A program made the translations under genes and the position numbers. Below are positions 42,011-53,373 of a DNA stretch of 64,000 bases, piece after piece. Source of the DNA: Leptobrachium leishanense (taxonomy: Eukaryota; Chordata; Amphibia; Anura; Megophryidae); the NCBI GenBank assembly GCA_009667805.1, contig CM019064.1, forward strand, positions 73,778,400 through 73,842,399, given 5' to 3'. Positions within the stretch are counted from its first letter, which is position 1. Every line of letters begins with the position of its first letter. The notes under the pieces were generated by a model. The model worked only from the letters and a program-made list of their open reading frames with translations, ran no database searches and was not told the DNA's origin.

Positions 42011-43807
42011 ATAAAACAAAAATGTCACAGTACATTCGGGAGCGCAAATATATGTTCAGTCCTTTTTGAGATTTTGGGATCCCAGGAATCTCCGAGAAGA
42101 ATCTCTTTTAAAGATAGTTCAAAATGTTCTCCGGTCATATAATGGGGATAACGAATCAGAGAAAAAGAGGAGAAAGAAGGAGAAAACAATTGGGCAATAT
42201 CGTATGTATCATATATTCAGTGTTGAATAGAAAAAACCTCACAAGTGTAGAGCTAAACAGCTCAATACCATGCGCAGTTGAGTCTTAATGGGGGACTCCA
42301 CCCTCTGGTCGTGATGGTTTCTGTTTCTCTGCTTCCTTCAATCGCTTCACAGTATATATATACCAAAAATGACCTCGGAAGAAACAAGTTATAGTGTAAT
42401 TCCGTAATGAACTGGAATAAACGTGCAGAGGTCTGTGAGAGAATACTCACATGATTCGGAACCTCCTATATAGGTGGTTCCGTAGTATCAGCGGTAGATC
42501 ACTTCCCAGGGGATCTTAGCCTCTGGCTGAATAAGCTGGTGAACTCCAATGGATGAATGGGTGGACCACAGTTGGATGAACGATTATGCAGTGGGCATAT
42601 AGTATATGGGCATAATATCATACAGGCGTGGAGAGGTTTAAATAAAAAACTTTAATTTAAAACATAATAAAAGGTGGGGGAATCGTCGAGACGCGTTTCC
42701 CTTACCGAGTTTGTAAGCTTCTTCAATCGAATGTTCCCCCGCGGTTTGTGTAACCGCAATATATAACCTCCAAAAGTCCATGCCGCAGCATGTAGCATGC
42801 GTTCCACCTTGAGCCCTTCCGCTTGCGTTCCATCCGGATCACTTCCGCATGCGTCCCACATCAGATATTTCCGCTTGTGTTCCATCCAGATCACTTCCGC
42901 ATGCGTGCCATATCGGATGTTTCCGCTTGCGTTCCATCTTCAATCCATCCGGTTCGCTGATTCTTGCAATTTTTGACAACGATACTGGTGTAATGGTCAC
43001 TATTCTCTTATTAAGAGGCTTGCTATATTACAGCAAAAAAGACAGTTGATCTTATTTACATATATTATACAATTCCAACATCAAGGAAAGAGGTACACCA
43101 GATGAGAGAAACTCTATGAGAGATGTGTAGTAGTCCCATTCAGAGGAGTGTAGGGCACAATTATTTCAAAAAGTGACTAATTTCAAAGTCGGCATTTAGG
43201 CCGCCTGGAATAAGGGTATCTAACGTGTAAATCCACCTCATCTCGGTCATAATTAATTTTCCAATTAGATCCTCACCTCTCCAATTGCGTTTAACAGACT
43301 CTATTGCAAAGAATTGGATATCTTTTAAGCTACAACCATGTGTGTCTCGAAAATGAAGCGACACACTGTGTTTTTCATAACCTCTCGTTATGTTACATAA
43401 ATGTTCATTTATCCTCACATACAGAGGTCTAGACGTCTGTCCTATGTAGTTTTTACCACATGGGCATTTACGTAAATACACAACATTCTTAGAGTGGCAG
43501 GTAATAAGCTGCTGAATTTTGTGGGTGAAGGTAGTTCTAGATGGAACAAATTCACGGATCGTTCTTTTTTTCTTCAACGTCTTTCTACATGCGATACATT
43601 GGCCGCATCCGTAAAAGCCAGCTTGCATTCCAAATGGATTTCCAAGTATGACTTTCTCTTCTATAGTGTGGTTTTTGACCAATTCGCGTCCTGAGCTTCT
43701 TCCGCCTCTATAAATGATGGATGGTTTGTCAGGCAACATAGAATTAAGGATGGGGTCTCTCTTCAAAATAGACCAATGTTTCTCTATCGATTTCCTGATC
43801 TCCCTAT
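42007..43807 (-). repeat. Left arm of the PLE 2 palindrome
   Basis: Reverse complement of 44416-46206. It carries the open version of the endonuclease coding sequence. The arms differ at scattered bases and short indels, for example AAAACT versus AAAAACT in the GIY-YIG core. Confidence 0.92.
42676..42740 (-). ncRNA. Hammerhead-ribozyme-like fold in PLE 2, left arm
   Basis: Same motif as at 45482-45546, read on the minus strand. Core TTGAAGA, stem II CTTAC/GTAAG, then GAAAC GCGTC. Stem I pairs TCGA with TCGA and GGGGGAA with TTCCCCC around a 3x3 internal loop. Here stem II is better paired than in the right arm (GCTTAC against TTTAC). Confidence 0.6.
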
Positions 43808-44414
43808 TATATACGTTGTAATCCAAAATAAAGGATACAACATTTTCTTGGATGCTTCCTCGTTGTTTACTGGTCAGAAGAGTTGATCTTTTCATTTGTA
43901 GTACATCCTCCCTAATGGTGTTAAGGGTTTGTTTCTGATATCCTTTGGTTGCAAATTCATTGATAAGTTTCTGAGACTGTGTCTGGTATTGTTCAACATC
44001 GGAGCAGTTTCGACGGACCCTAACCATCTGTCCCTTAGGGATACCGTTGAGCCAGGGTGGGTAATGATCGCTTCTTGTATCAATATATCCATTCACATGG
44101 ACATCCTTATAATGGGTTTTGGTGCAAACCCTTCCATTTTCTATATAAAGGGTAAGATCAAGGAAATCCACTATGTCTTTATTGGTAGTGGAATCCAGTT
44201 TAATGCCAATAGAATTTGTATTTAAATGGGTAATGAAAAGTTCTAGATCAGTATGACTGCCCTCCCATATAATCAGAACGTCATCTATATATCTACGGTA
44301 TAGGACGAGGTTACGCCCCCAGTCATGACCGGCCCAAACCATTTGATTTTCCCAATGGGCCATGAATAAATTCGCATAACTGGGGGCGAACCTCGTCCTC
44401 ATAGCCATGCCATT
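43161..44414 (-). pseudogene. PLE RT (C-terminal palm) fused to GIY-YIG endonuclease
   Basis: About 417 codons stay open. It begins at RT motif B (GMAMRTRFAPSYANLFM), continues to the catalytic RRYIDDVLIIW (motif C) and DFLDLTLY, then through the linker with a zinc-binding-like CGQCIACRK to NVVYLRKCPCGKNYIGQTSRPLYVRINEH, the GIY-YIG core, and ends NADFEISHFLK. The first codons called upstream of 44415 belong to the inverted arm, not to the gene. RT motif A and all upstream parts are absent. The FAPSYANLFM form of motif B resembles the Neptune-type PLEs, which is a tentative assignment. Confidence 0.88.
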
Positions 44415-44415
44415 T

Positions 44416-46206
44416 ATAGGGAGATCAGGAAATCGATAGAGAAACATTGGTCTATTTTGAAGAGAGACCCCATCCTTAATTCTATGTTGCCTGACAAACC
44501 ATCCATCATTTATAGAGGCGGAAGAAGCTCAGGACGCGAATTGGTCAAAAACCACATTATAGAAAAGAAAGTCATACTTGAAAATCCATTTGGAATGCAA
44601 GCTGGCTTTTACGGATGCAGCCAATGTATCGCATGTAGAAAGATGTCGAATAAAAAAAGAACGATCTGTGAATTTATTCCATCTAGAACTACCTTCACCC
44701 ACAAAATTCAGCAGCTTATTACCTGCCACTCTAAGAATGTTGTGTATTTACGTAAATGCCCATGTGGTAAAACTACATAGGACAGACGTCTAGACCTCTG
44801 TATGTGAGGATAAATGAACATTTATGTAACATAATGAGAGGTTATGAAAAACACAGTGTGTCGCTTCATTTTCGAGACACACATGGTTGTAGCTGAAAAG
44901 ATATCCAATTCTTTGCAATAGAGTCTGTTAAACGCAATTGGAGAGGTGAGGATCTAATTGGAAAATTAATTATGACCGAGATGAGGTGGATTTACCTGTT
45001 AGATACCCTTATTCCAGGCGGCCTAAATGCCGACTTTGAAATTAGTCACTTTTTGAAATAATTGTGCCCTACACTCCTCTGAATGGGACTACTACACATC
45101 TCTCATAGAGTTTCTCTCATCTGGTGTACCTCTTTCCTTGATGTTGGAATTGTATAATATATGTAAATAAGATCAACTGTCTTTTTTGCTGTAATATAGC
45201 AAGCCTCTTAATAAGAGAATAGTGACCATTACACCAGTATCGTTGTCAAAAATTGCAAGAATCAGCGAACCGGATGGATTGAAGATGGAACGCAAGCGGA
45301 AACATCCGATATGGCACGCATGCGGAAGTGATCTGGATGGAACGCAAGCGGAAATATCTGATGTGGGACGCATGCGGAAGTGATCCGGATGGAACGCAAG
45401 CGGAAGGGCTCAAGGTGGAACGCACACTACATGCTGCGGCATGGACTTTTGGAGGTTATATATTGCGGTTACACAAACCGCGGGGGAACATTCGATTGAA
45501 GAAGTTTACAGACTCGGTAAGGGAAACGCGTCTCGACGATTCCCCCACCTTTTATTATGTTTTAAATTAAAGTTTTTTATTTAAACCTCTCCATGCCTGT
45601 ATGATATTATGCCCATATACTATATGCCCACTGCATAATTGTTCATCCAACTGTGGTCCACCCATTCATCCATTGGAGTTCACCAGCTTATTCAGACAGA
45701 GGCTAAGATCCCCTGGGAAGTGGTCTACCGCTGATACTACGGAACCACCTATATAGGAGGTTCCGAATCATGTGAGTATTCTCTCACAGACCTCTGCACG
45801 TTTATTCCAGTTCATTACGGAATTACACTATAACTTGTTTCTTCCGAGGTCATTTTTGGTATATATATACTGTGAAGCGATTGAAGGAAGCAGAGAATCA
45901 GAAACCATCACGACCAGAGGGTGGAGTCCCCCATTAAGACTCAACTGCGCATGGTATTGAGCTGTTTAGCTCTACACTTGTGAGTTTTTTTCTATTCAAC
46001 ACTGAATTTATGATATTGCCCAATTGTTTTCTCCTTCTTTCTCCTCTTTTTCTCTGATTCGTTATCCCCATTATATGACCGGAGAACGTTTTGGACTATC
46101 TTTAAAAGAGATTCTTCTCGGAGATTCCTGGGATCCCAAAATCTCAAAAAGGACTGAACATATATTTGCGCTCCCGAATGTACTGTGACATTTTTGTTTT
46201 ATATTT
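44416..46206 (+). repeat. Right arm of the PLE 2 palindrome
   Basis: Plus-strand copy of the 3' part of PLE 2. Its endonuclease frame (44457-44780) is cut short by a one-base loss just after KCPCG, so the YIG half is out of frame. Otherwise it parallels the left arm to its end at 46206. The last 131 bp of the insertion (46207-46337) are outside the palindrome. Confidence 0.9.
45482..45546 (+). ncRNA. Hammerhead-ribozyme-like fold in PLE 2, right arm
   Basis: Order: GGGGGAA (45482-45488), TCGA (45492-45495), core TTGAAGA (45496-45502), stem II, GAAAC (45523-45527), GCGTC (45528-45532), TCGA (45533-45536), TTCCCCC (45540-45546). Apart from U for C at core position 3 and A at the tolerant position 7, the core fits a hammerhead with a very short stem III. 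Cleavage would fall after C45532. PLEs are known to carry hammerheads in their termini. Confidence 0.6.
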
Positions 46207-46351
46207 CTATATATGGGTGAGGGATACACTCAACGGTGAGCTGCAACACTTGCACACTCTATCTTTTATCAATCACAGTATAACACGAGCGCCTATAACA
46301 CTCTTTGATCCTTTGGGTCATTCACTCTTTCAGTACCGCTTTCTACAAAAT

Positions 46352-46906
46352 GTTAAGATGGGCTGGCCACTTGGGAACTCATAAACACCCTTCATGACAT
46401 ATGAGTAATATTTTTTCCTACTTGGCATAGCCATTTTTTTTGTTGTTTCTGTGTCTTTGTCAGGCACAATAGGAGGTGATTGGGTGAAGGGTGTGGTCAT
46501 GGAGGGGGTGTGGTCAGGGAATGGCAACAGGAATATATATTGCACAGGTGGTCTAAAGCCTAAAGCCGTAGTTACACTGACTGAGATGTGACTCGCTTGC
46601 TTTGCGCCACGTCGCATCACGGCCAAAGCTGGGCTTTTTCAGCTCTGGGCACTCAGCCAAGTGGCCCGACGCCGGCTGAACACGCAGAGAAGATGGGGCT
46701 GTATACACCGAGAGCGTCTCGATGCGGCTTAAGGCCAGCTTTGTCCATAGACCACAATTCTTGGTCAAATTGTTAAAGAAACTTGCTTATTCACAGAGGA
46801 TGGAGCTCCATGGCTCAATGTAAGAAAGACAAAAGAACGAGGGGACCAGTATGATATCAAATAACTTTCTTGGTTGAGTCAGTTCCCTGACATGAACTCC
46901 ACAGAG
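46352..46906. other. No gene seen
   Basis: Continues the PLE fragment that was the target of PLE 2, then sequence without recognised features. Confidence 0.4.
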
Positions 46907-47089
46907 CATTGGTTCCTAACTCTGTCCTCAAGTACCCCTAATAGGCCAAATTTTAAGGATTACATTGGGAAAATGCAGACTGAATCCTGCCCTCATTGAG
47001 CAGCAAACCATGTCACCTGTGCTGTGCTTCAGATATCTTGCAAACCTGGCCTGTTTCAGTTAATAGAGGACATGGGTTGGAAACCACTG
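46907..47089. mobile_element. hAT foldback element, older relative of 33540-33723
   Basis: It starts CATTGGTTCCTAACTC and ends GGGTTGGAAACCACTG, with GCAGACTGAATCCTG, GAGCAGCAAA and GTGCTGTGCTTCAGATATCT inside, as in the reverse orientation of the other copy. The flanking CCACAGAG/CCATAGAA (46899-46906, 47090-47097) is a decayed 8-bp duplication. Confidence 0.75.
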
Positions 47090-47097
47090 CCATAGAA

Positions 47098-47985
47098 CAC
47101 CTGTGGACAATACTATACAAGACTACAAAAAGTAAAAGACGTGATCAGAATTGCTGGATGTCTTAAGCCAAACAAAGTCCAGTTTTAGAACTTATTAATT
47201 CTCTGCATAGGCGAGTTGATGCTCTTTAAGCTACTGAAGGAGAGCCAGACTATTAAATTAGTTAACACCTGTTCAAAAATGTAGTTTATAAAGTTGTGCA
47301 TATAAATAGCTGGGCGACTATTTACTTATTGCATGTCTGTACATATACAGTATAAGGATAAGGGGGTGTTGGGCTGGGGCTCAACTTGAATTTTTGTATT
47401 AGTGGGCCTGTGCTCAGCAAGGAGTAAACCATTAAAATAACAAAAGATTACAAACAGTTAGATCCATTAACAAATTTTGTATTTCAATTTGCTGGTAATT
47501 TCGTTTCTAGGTATGTTTGGGGAAAACATATTGAATTAGTATACGCAGACTAAAGCAACAATTAAAAACCGCATGAACAATAAAATGTAGTAATTAAGAA
47601 TAGACTGGAAACTCTAACTCTTTTAATTTCCACTGAGGCAGCAACATTATATATTGATGGGCATTTTGGCAGTATATTGTATGCTAACAAATGGCAAGTT
47701 GGGATGGAGTTGTTTATGCTGCACCTGCTTCTGAAGATCTTCCAAAGGAACAACAGATAATTTAACAGTAAGAAAAGTGAATGCGTTGTTTGATTACTTA
47801 TTCACTTTTAAGTATTCAGAATATGCTGCACAGAATAGAAATTATCTCCGTAATCAATGCATTCTTCTCAAATCAATACAACATTACATTGTTTACAAAG
47901 AATATTAAAGCTCTTAGACGCAATGTTTGCATGGGAGATCAACTGAAATCAGAGAATCAGAGAAATTACTGCAAACTATTCGGCT
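47098..47985. other. No gene seen
   Basis: A+T-rich, no supported feature. Confidence 0.45.
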
Positions 47986-48495
47986 GGGGAATGTCCTGCA
48001 ACAGCTGGAGGACCCAGGTTTTTGAAAGAATATTAAACCTCTTAGAACATATGAAATGAAAATGATCACATATTTCAACACTATAAAAAAAGGACTTAAT
48101 GTAGATTCCGGTTTTTTAACCCATTATCATAACGTCACATAATATTCAGAATTCTGGTTGGGGTTTGGTTTTCTTTCTCTTCTTCTGTGTCTTCTTCAGA
48201 CTTCACTGATTTGTGGTTTTGTATTTATTTTTTTTCTTTCACTTTCCCTTTGAAGTGGTCATGCTCTTATCAGTGTTGTCTTATGGGCCTAAGTTCCCTC
48301 AATGGCTTTTTCCCCCCCTTTTTTCTTTCCCCACTCTGACCATGCCATTTGGCGATTTACAACATCTAACACCCCCACCCATGTGCCCGATTAATGTCTT
48401 AATGTTTAATTCTATTATTTTGCTCAGTATTGCTTCCAGACCTGAAGAAGAGAGGAACACTCTTGAAAGCTTGTATTTTAAATGTAGTATTAGTC
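47986..48495 (+). repeat. Inverted partial copy of PLE 3 (3' end)
   Basis: Plus-strand sequence matching the minus-strand 3' end of PLE 3: ACATATGAAATGAAAATGATC, CACATATTTCAACA, GGACTTAATGTAGATT, AACCCATTAT and CACATAATATTC, then the 3' untranslated end to AAGCTTGTATTTTAAATGTA. It is more diverged than the arms of PLE 2, so the two halves are old or came from different copies. Confidence 0.75.
48442..48475 (+). ncRNA. Degenerate hammerhead-like motif (PLE 3 inverted copy)
   Basis: Core CTGAAGA (48442-48448), stem AGAG/CTCT (48449-48452, 48460-48463), one unpaired T, GAAA (48465-48468), then GCTTGTA. The PLE 3 version on the minus strand (48583-48617) has CTGACAA, the same stem and CGAAA. No good stem I or III is visible, so ribozyme activity is doubtful. 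Confidence 0.35.
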
Positions 48496-51400
48496 CAATA
48501 AAAAAGGTATATATATATAAAAATCACGAGTGTAGAAGTCTGTAGTGATATCTTTTTTATTGGACAAACGTTACATTTAAAATACAAGCTTTCGAGAGTG
48601 ATCCTCTCTTTGTCAGGTCTGGAAGCTTACTGATCAGAATCATAGAATTAAACATTGGGACATTAATCGGGCACATGGTTGGGGGTGTTAGATGTTGTGA
48701 ATCGCCAAATGTCATGGTCAGAGTGGGGAAAATAAAAAAGAACAGCAAAAAAAACATTAAGGTGTCTCGTCTCAGACACATAAGACAACGGTGATCAGAT
48801 CATTACTCTTCAAAGGGAAAGTGAAAGGACAAAAAAAAAACAACAAAAAAAAACAAATAAAAAACCAGGAGAACGAAAACCAAGCCCCAACCAGAATTAT
48901 GAATATTATGTGATGTTATTATAATGGGTTAAAAAACCCAAATCTACATTAAGTCCTTGTTTTATACTGTTGAAATATGTGATCATTTTCATTTCATATG
49001 TTTTGCGTTCCCGGTGGTCTTTAAAATGTCCTTTGAGGATTTTAATTCTGAGGTTTTGGATGGAGTGGCCTGTTAGATTGAAGTGATGTCCCACCGTGGT
49101 ACAATATGTATTTTGCTGGTGGTTCTTGATGGAGTGTCTGTGTTGGTTCATCCTGAGATTTAGTTTAAGGCTAGTTTCGCCAATATAGCAGCCCCTATCA
49201 CACGCCGTGCACTGGATCATGTACACTACATTGGCAGACATGCAAAAGTACGAGCCCTTGATGTTGTGTGTGGCGTTGTTGTGCCATGCAGTGCTGCTGT
49301 CACATATATGTTGGCACAGTTTGCAGCGGGATTTGTTGCAGCATTTGGTCCCATTCTGTATGTCATCCTGTTCTTGAGTGAGTTTGCAATGGACCAGTTT
49401 TTGCCTCAGGTTTGGGGGTTGCTCGAATGCCAGTAAGGGGGGCTGTGGGAATATTTCTTTGAGTGCAGGGTCCTCTGTGACCAGTGGCTGCAGGTCTTTG
49501 ATGATTTTGCGAATTCCCTCTAGAGTTGGGTTGTAGGAAACAACTAGTGGTATCCGTGTGGTGTTTTTCTTTTCTTTGTAGTGCAACAGCTGTTCACGCA
49601 GTGTTTTCAGGGCAGATTTGATTTTTTTAGAGATTGTCCTTTCCTTATAGCCCTTCCACTGGAATGATGCAGATAGTTTGCTCAGGTGTTCATCCCTGTC
49701 CCCAATGTCCGAGCAGATTCGGTGGTACCTGATGGCCTGGCTGTAGATGATGCCTTGTTTCGTGTGGTTGGGATGAAAGCTGGCATTGTTGAGGTAGCCG
49801 GGCCTGTCTGTGGGTTTCCTGTACAAAGATGAGTGCAGTGTGCCATTGGCAGCTGATATGGTACACTCTAGGAAGCTCACACTGTGCTTGGAAAACTCCA
49901 TCTTGAGTTTGATGGATGGGTGGAACATATTGAAAGCCTTGTGAAAGTCTAGAAGGCGTTCCTCTCCTTCTGTCCATATGATGAAAATATCATCAATGTA
50001 TCGTAGATATTTATGTGGTTTGTGAGGGTGAGTGTTCAGGAACCTCTGTTCTAGATCTGCCATGAAAAGATTGGCGTATTGTGGTGACATTTTACTACCC
50101 ATAGCGATCCCAGTCATTTGTAGGTAGCAGTTATTGTTGAAGCTGAAGCAGTTGTGTGTGAGTATAAATTCAATCAGCTTGGTAATAATTTCTCAGTCAT
50201 ATTTATGCAGACTATTGTGGGAGGAGAGAAATTTGAGACAGGCATTGATTCCATCTTTGTGTGGGATGTTACTGTATAAGGATTCTACATCCATAGTAAC
50301 CAATATAGTGTCGGCCGGTAGTGTCTGGATATCTCTAAGTTTGTTGAGAAAGTCTGTGGTGTCCTGTATGTAACTGGCAGTGTTGGTCCTAAGGGTTTCA
50401 GGATACCCTCTATAAGGCCAGAAATTAGTACGGTAAGTGTGTCCATACCTGTGATACTGGGTCATCCTGGGTTCCCGGGCTTGTGGATTTTGGGCAGCAT
50501 GTAGAAAGTGCCCATGTGAGGATTGGAAGGCACCAGATTCTCCAATTCTTGCTGTAGATGTTTGGAGAAGGACCGATAAGTATGCCAAGTTGGGTTTTGT
50601 ATTCTTTCGTTGGGTCACTCTTGAGTCAATTTCCGGTAATAGTTTTCATCTGACAGTTTTCTGTCACCTTCTGCAATGCAGTCTTGGGTGTTCATGACCA
50701 CTACTGATCCACCTTTGTCAGCTGGCTTGATGATGATGTTGTTGTTGCTGGATAGATTGTTTAGGGCCATCCTTTCTGCATGTAAGAGGTTCGGTGGCGT
50801 TTTTTTCTGCTGCTGCTGTGTGGTAACCAGGGATGTCACTCTCATGTGGAATTTTTCAATATAGTTGTCTAATTTGTCATTGCGCCCTGCTGCAGGTGTG
50901 AAATCTTGGTTCCTAGCTTTCCCTTTGTTGTTCATGGGAGAATTATTGTCATTTTTGTCAAAGAAGAACTCCTTAAGTCTCAGTCTTTTAAAGAACTCCT
51001 CCAAGTCTGAATACAAATGGATGTGGTCCAGTTTGGTGCTGGGACAAAACGTTAGTCCTTTGGACAGGACTGCTTTCTCGGGTATGGACAGTTCATGATC
51101 GGAGAGGTTAACAATCTCAGAATAGTCTGTGGGGGGTTCACTGATGCCAGCAATGTCAATCTTACCGGAGATTGCGGTGTGAGTAGTGGTGATCTGATCA
51201 GTGTCATTATCGGTGTCATCAGTGGATCTTTTGTGCCGGACGTCTTTGTGCATAAAATTGCCACGCCTGTGTGCTAGGAGTTCTGGGAGTTTCTTCTTTT
51301 TCTTGTTGATAAGCTTTTGTTGTTCCTTTTTGTAGAGGCATTCCATTTCAGTTTCCATATCTTTGACTCTTGATGGGATTTGTTGTAGGTTGAGCAGTAA

Positions 51401-51640
51401 AGATATTTTCTGCCAAACTATTTTTTGCTTCTTGTCATAAAGTACGTGAATTAAGTGGTTCCGCAGTTTCTCGCTGGTGCGTTTGCAGATGTTTTCCGCA
51501 TGCCGAGAGTTGTGGGTAGTTGAAAATGGGTTCCAGATGCGGAGTCCCTCGGGGACAAGATTCACCTTTTTACATTGGGTAAGAAAAAATATGTCGCTGT
51601 TGATCTGTGTTTCTCTTCTAGTCAGTTTGATCAGATATAT
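48496..51640 (-). mobile_element. Penelope-like element 3, nearly complete coding region
   Basis: On the minus strand: an upstream coding part (51565 down), RT (about 50700-49850), linker and GIY-YIG (about 49280-48910), then the 3' untranslated end reaching about 48545, with a hammerhead-like motif at 48583-48617. A 24-bp AT region (48496-48545) joins it to the inverted partial copy. AT repeats at about 51633-51650 mark the 5' side. Confidence 0.85.
48906..51565 (-). pseudogene. PLE polyprotein: RT plus GIY-YIG endonuclease
   Basis: About 886 codons in three pieces. N-terminal part 51565-50618: coiled, Lys-rich, with INKKKKKLPELL, ending with RT motif IIKPADKGGSVVVM. Then LPKIHKPG near 50490, [18 protein letters not shown] (motif A), GIAMGSKMSPQYANLFM (motif B) and RYIDDIFIIW (motif C). 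A zinc-binding-like CCNKSRCKLC follows, then the endonuclease NVVYMIQCTACDRGCYIGET with RMNQHRHSI. Disruptions seen: TGA at 50615-50617, TGA at 50193-50195, and a frame change near 50460. Catalytic residues of both domains are kept, so decay is recent. The enzyme would nick the target and copy its own RNA. Confidence 0.9.
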
Positions 51641-51725
51641 ATATATATATAAGTACTCTGCATTGATGTGGCATTGCAGTCACAGGCACAGACTCTATCA
51701 GGAGACTGAGTCACATTTATAAAGT
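51641..51725. other. Junction with AT microsatellite
   Basis: Short joining sequence between PLE 3 and the array; contains GCATTGCAGTCACAGGC and no gene. Confidence 0.4.
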
Positions 51726-53373
51726 ACTAGCTTTTGTCCGCGGCTTCGCTCGCGTGGATTTTAGGATTTGTTAAAATTATTTTTTAAAAGAAACTTGAGG
51801 TTTTTTTGGTAGAACCCCCCCTTCCCCCCCACTTGGGATTTTTGGAAAATTGTAAAACACGTGTTTTTTTTTTTTTTCAAGAAGATCGTAAGTGCCAAAT
51901 TTCACACCTGTAACATCTTTGGTTTTATAAATATAGGTATACTGATAAAAGTATACACATCCCTTTCCCCCACCCCCTTTAACTGGATTTTCGGAAAATG
52001 GTAAAACATGGGGTTTTTTTGCACGAAGATTGTAAATATTGAATTTCACACCTGTAACATCATTGGTTTTTGAAATATAGGTATAGTGATAAAGGTATTC
52101 ATTCCCCTTTTTGCCCCCCCCCACTGGATTTTTGGAAAATGGTAAAATACATGTTGTTTTATTTTTCAAGAGGAATCTAAATACCAATTTTCAGGACTGT
52201 AACATTGTCTGTTTTGGAGATACAGGTATCCTGTTTAAAATATTTAAAATATTCAACCCCCTTTTTTCGTCCCCCCCCACTTGGATTTTTGAAAAACTGT
52301 AAAATACATGTTTTTTTATTTTTCAAGACGAATCTAAATACCGATTTTCACATCTGTAGCATCTTCTGTTTTTGACCTATAGGTATCCTGTTTAAAATAT
52401 TCAACCCCCTTTTTCACCCCCTTAGGGGCGGAGTTTCCAAAAATAATTCCTTAGTGGGCGCCTAAATCATAGAAACAGTGCACCTTCAAAATTTCACGTT
52501 CCTAGGTTAAACGGTTTCAGCTGAGCATTGATGACTCAGTCAGTCAATCAGGACTTTCGCGATTATATATATAGATGTATTTAACCCCCCATTTTGGCCC
52601 CCCAGTTGAATTTTTGAAAAACTGTAAAATACTTGTTTTTTTATTTTTCAAGAAGAATCTAAATACCGATTTTCACATCTGTAACATCTTCTGTTTTTGA
52701 GCTATAGGTATCGTGTTTAAAATATTCAACCCCCTTTTTCACCCCCTTAGGGGCGGAGTTTCCAAAAATCCTTTCTTAGTGGGTGCCCACATCATAAAAA
52801 CAGTGCACCTTCAAAATATCACATTCCTAGGTTAAACGGTTTCAGCTGGGCGTTGATGAGTCAATCAGTCAGGACTTTCGCGTTTATGATAAAAGTATTC
52901 AACCCCCCTTTTCGCCCCCCCAAGGAATTTTCAGAAAACGGTAAAATACGTGTTTTTTTATTGTTCAAGACTAATCTAAATACCGATTTTCACACCTGTA
53001 GCATCTTCTGTTTTTAAGATATAGGTATCTTGTTTAAAATATTTAAAATATTCAACCCCCTTTTTTCGCCCCCCAGTCGAATTTTTGAAAAATGGTAAAA
53101 TACGTGTTTTTTTATTTTTCAAGACGAATCTAAATACCGATTTTCACATCTGTAGTATCTTCTGTTTTTGAGCTATAGGTATCCTGTTTAAAATATTCAA
53201 CCCCCTTTTTTACCCCCTTAGGGGCGGAATTTTCAAAAATTCTTCCTTAGTGGGTGCCCACATCATAAAAACAGTGCATCTTCAAAATTTCACGTTCCTA
53301 GGTTTAACGGTTTCAGCTGGGCGTTGAGGAGTCAGTCAGTCAGTCAGGACTTTCGCGTTTATATATATAGATT
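51726..53373 (+). repeat. Two-module tandem array
   Basis: It starts TACTAGCTTTTGTCCGCGGC and ends GCGTTTATATATATAGATT. Module 1 (about 150 bp: CCCCCCACTTGGATTTTTG, GGTAAAATAC, TTTTTCAAGA, ATCTAAATACC, GTAACATCTTC, ATAGGTATCCTGTTTAAAAT, ATTCAACCCCC) occurs near 51820, 51965, 52112, 52270, 52600, 52905 and 53060. Module 2 (about 155 bp: CTTAGGGGCGGAGTTTCC, TTAGTGGGYGCC, CAGTGCACCTTCAAAAT, GGTTAAACGGTTTCAGCTG, then TCAGTCAGTCA and CAGGACTTTCGCG) occurs near 52420, 52745 and 53213. Order 1-1-1-1-2-1-2-1-1-2. No protein function assigned. Confidence 0.85.

Larger units (their letters stand above)
42011..46337 (-). mobile_element. Penelope-like element 2, palindromic insertion
   Basis: A 14-bp direct repeat GCTTTCTACAAAAT flanks the unit (41997-42010 and 46338-46351). 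Inside, 42007-43807 and 44416-46206 are reverse complements, about 1.8 kb each and nearly identical, separated by a 608-bp spacer that only one arm strand carries as coding sequence. So the element on the minus strand is 5'-truncated in its RT, and an inverted second copy of its 3' part is fused to it. Each arm holds the GIY-YIG region, a 3' untranslated end and a hammerhead-like motif. Confidence 0.9.

Noticed and set aside
44457..44780. Separate endonuclease gene on the plus strand
   Set aside because: It is the inverted arm of PLE 2 with a one-base loss, not an independent gene.
51777..52302. Frames of 60-136 codons in the two-module array
   Set aside because: They follow the tandem period and are low-complexity Lys/Phe-rich translations.
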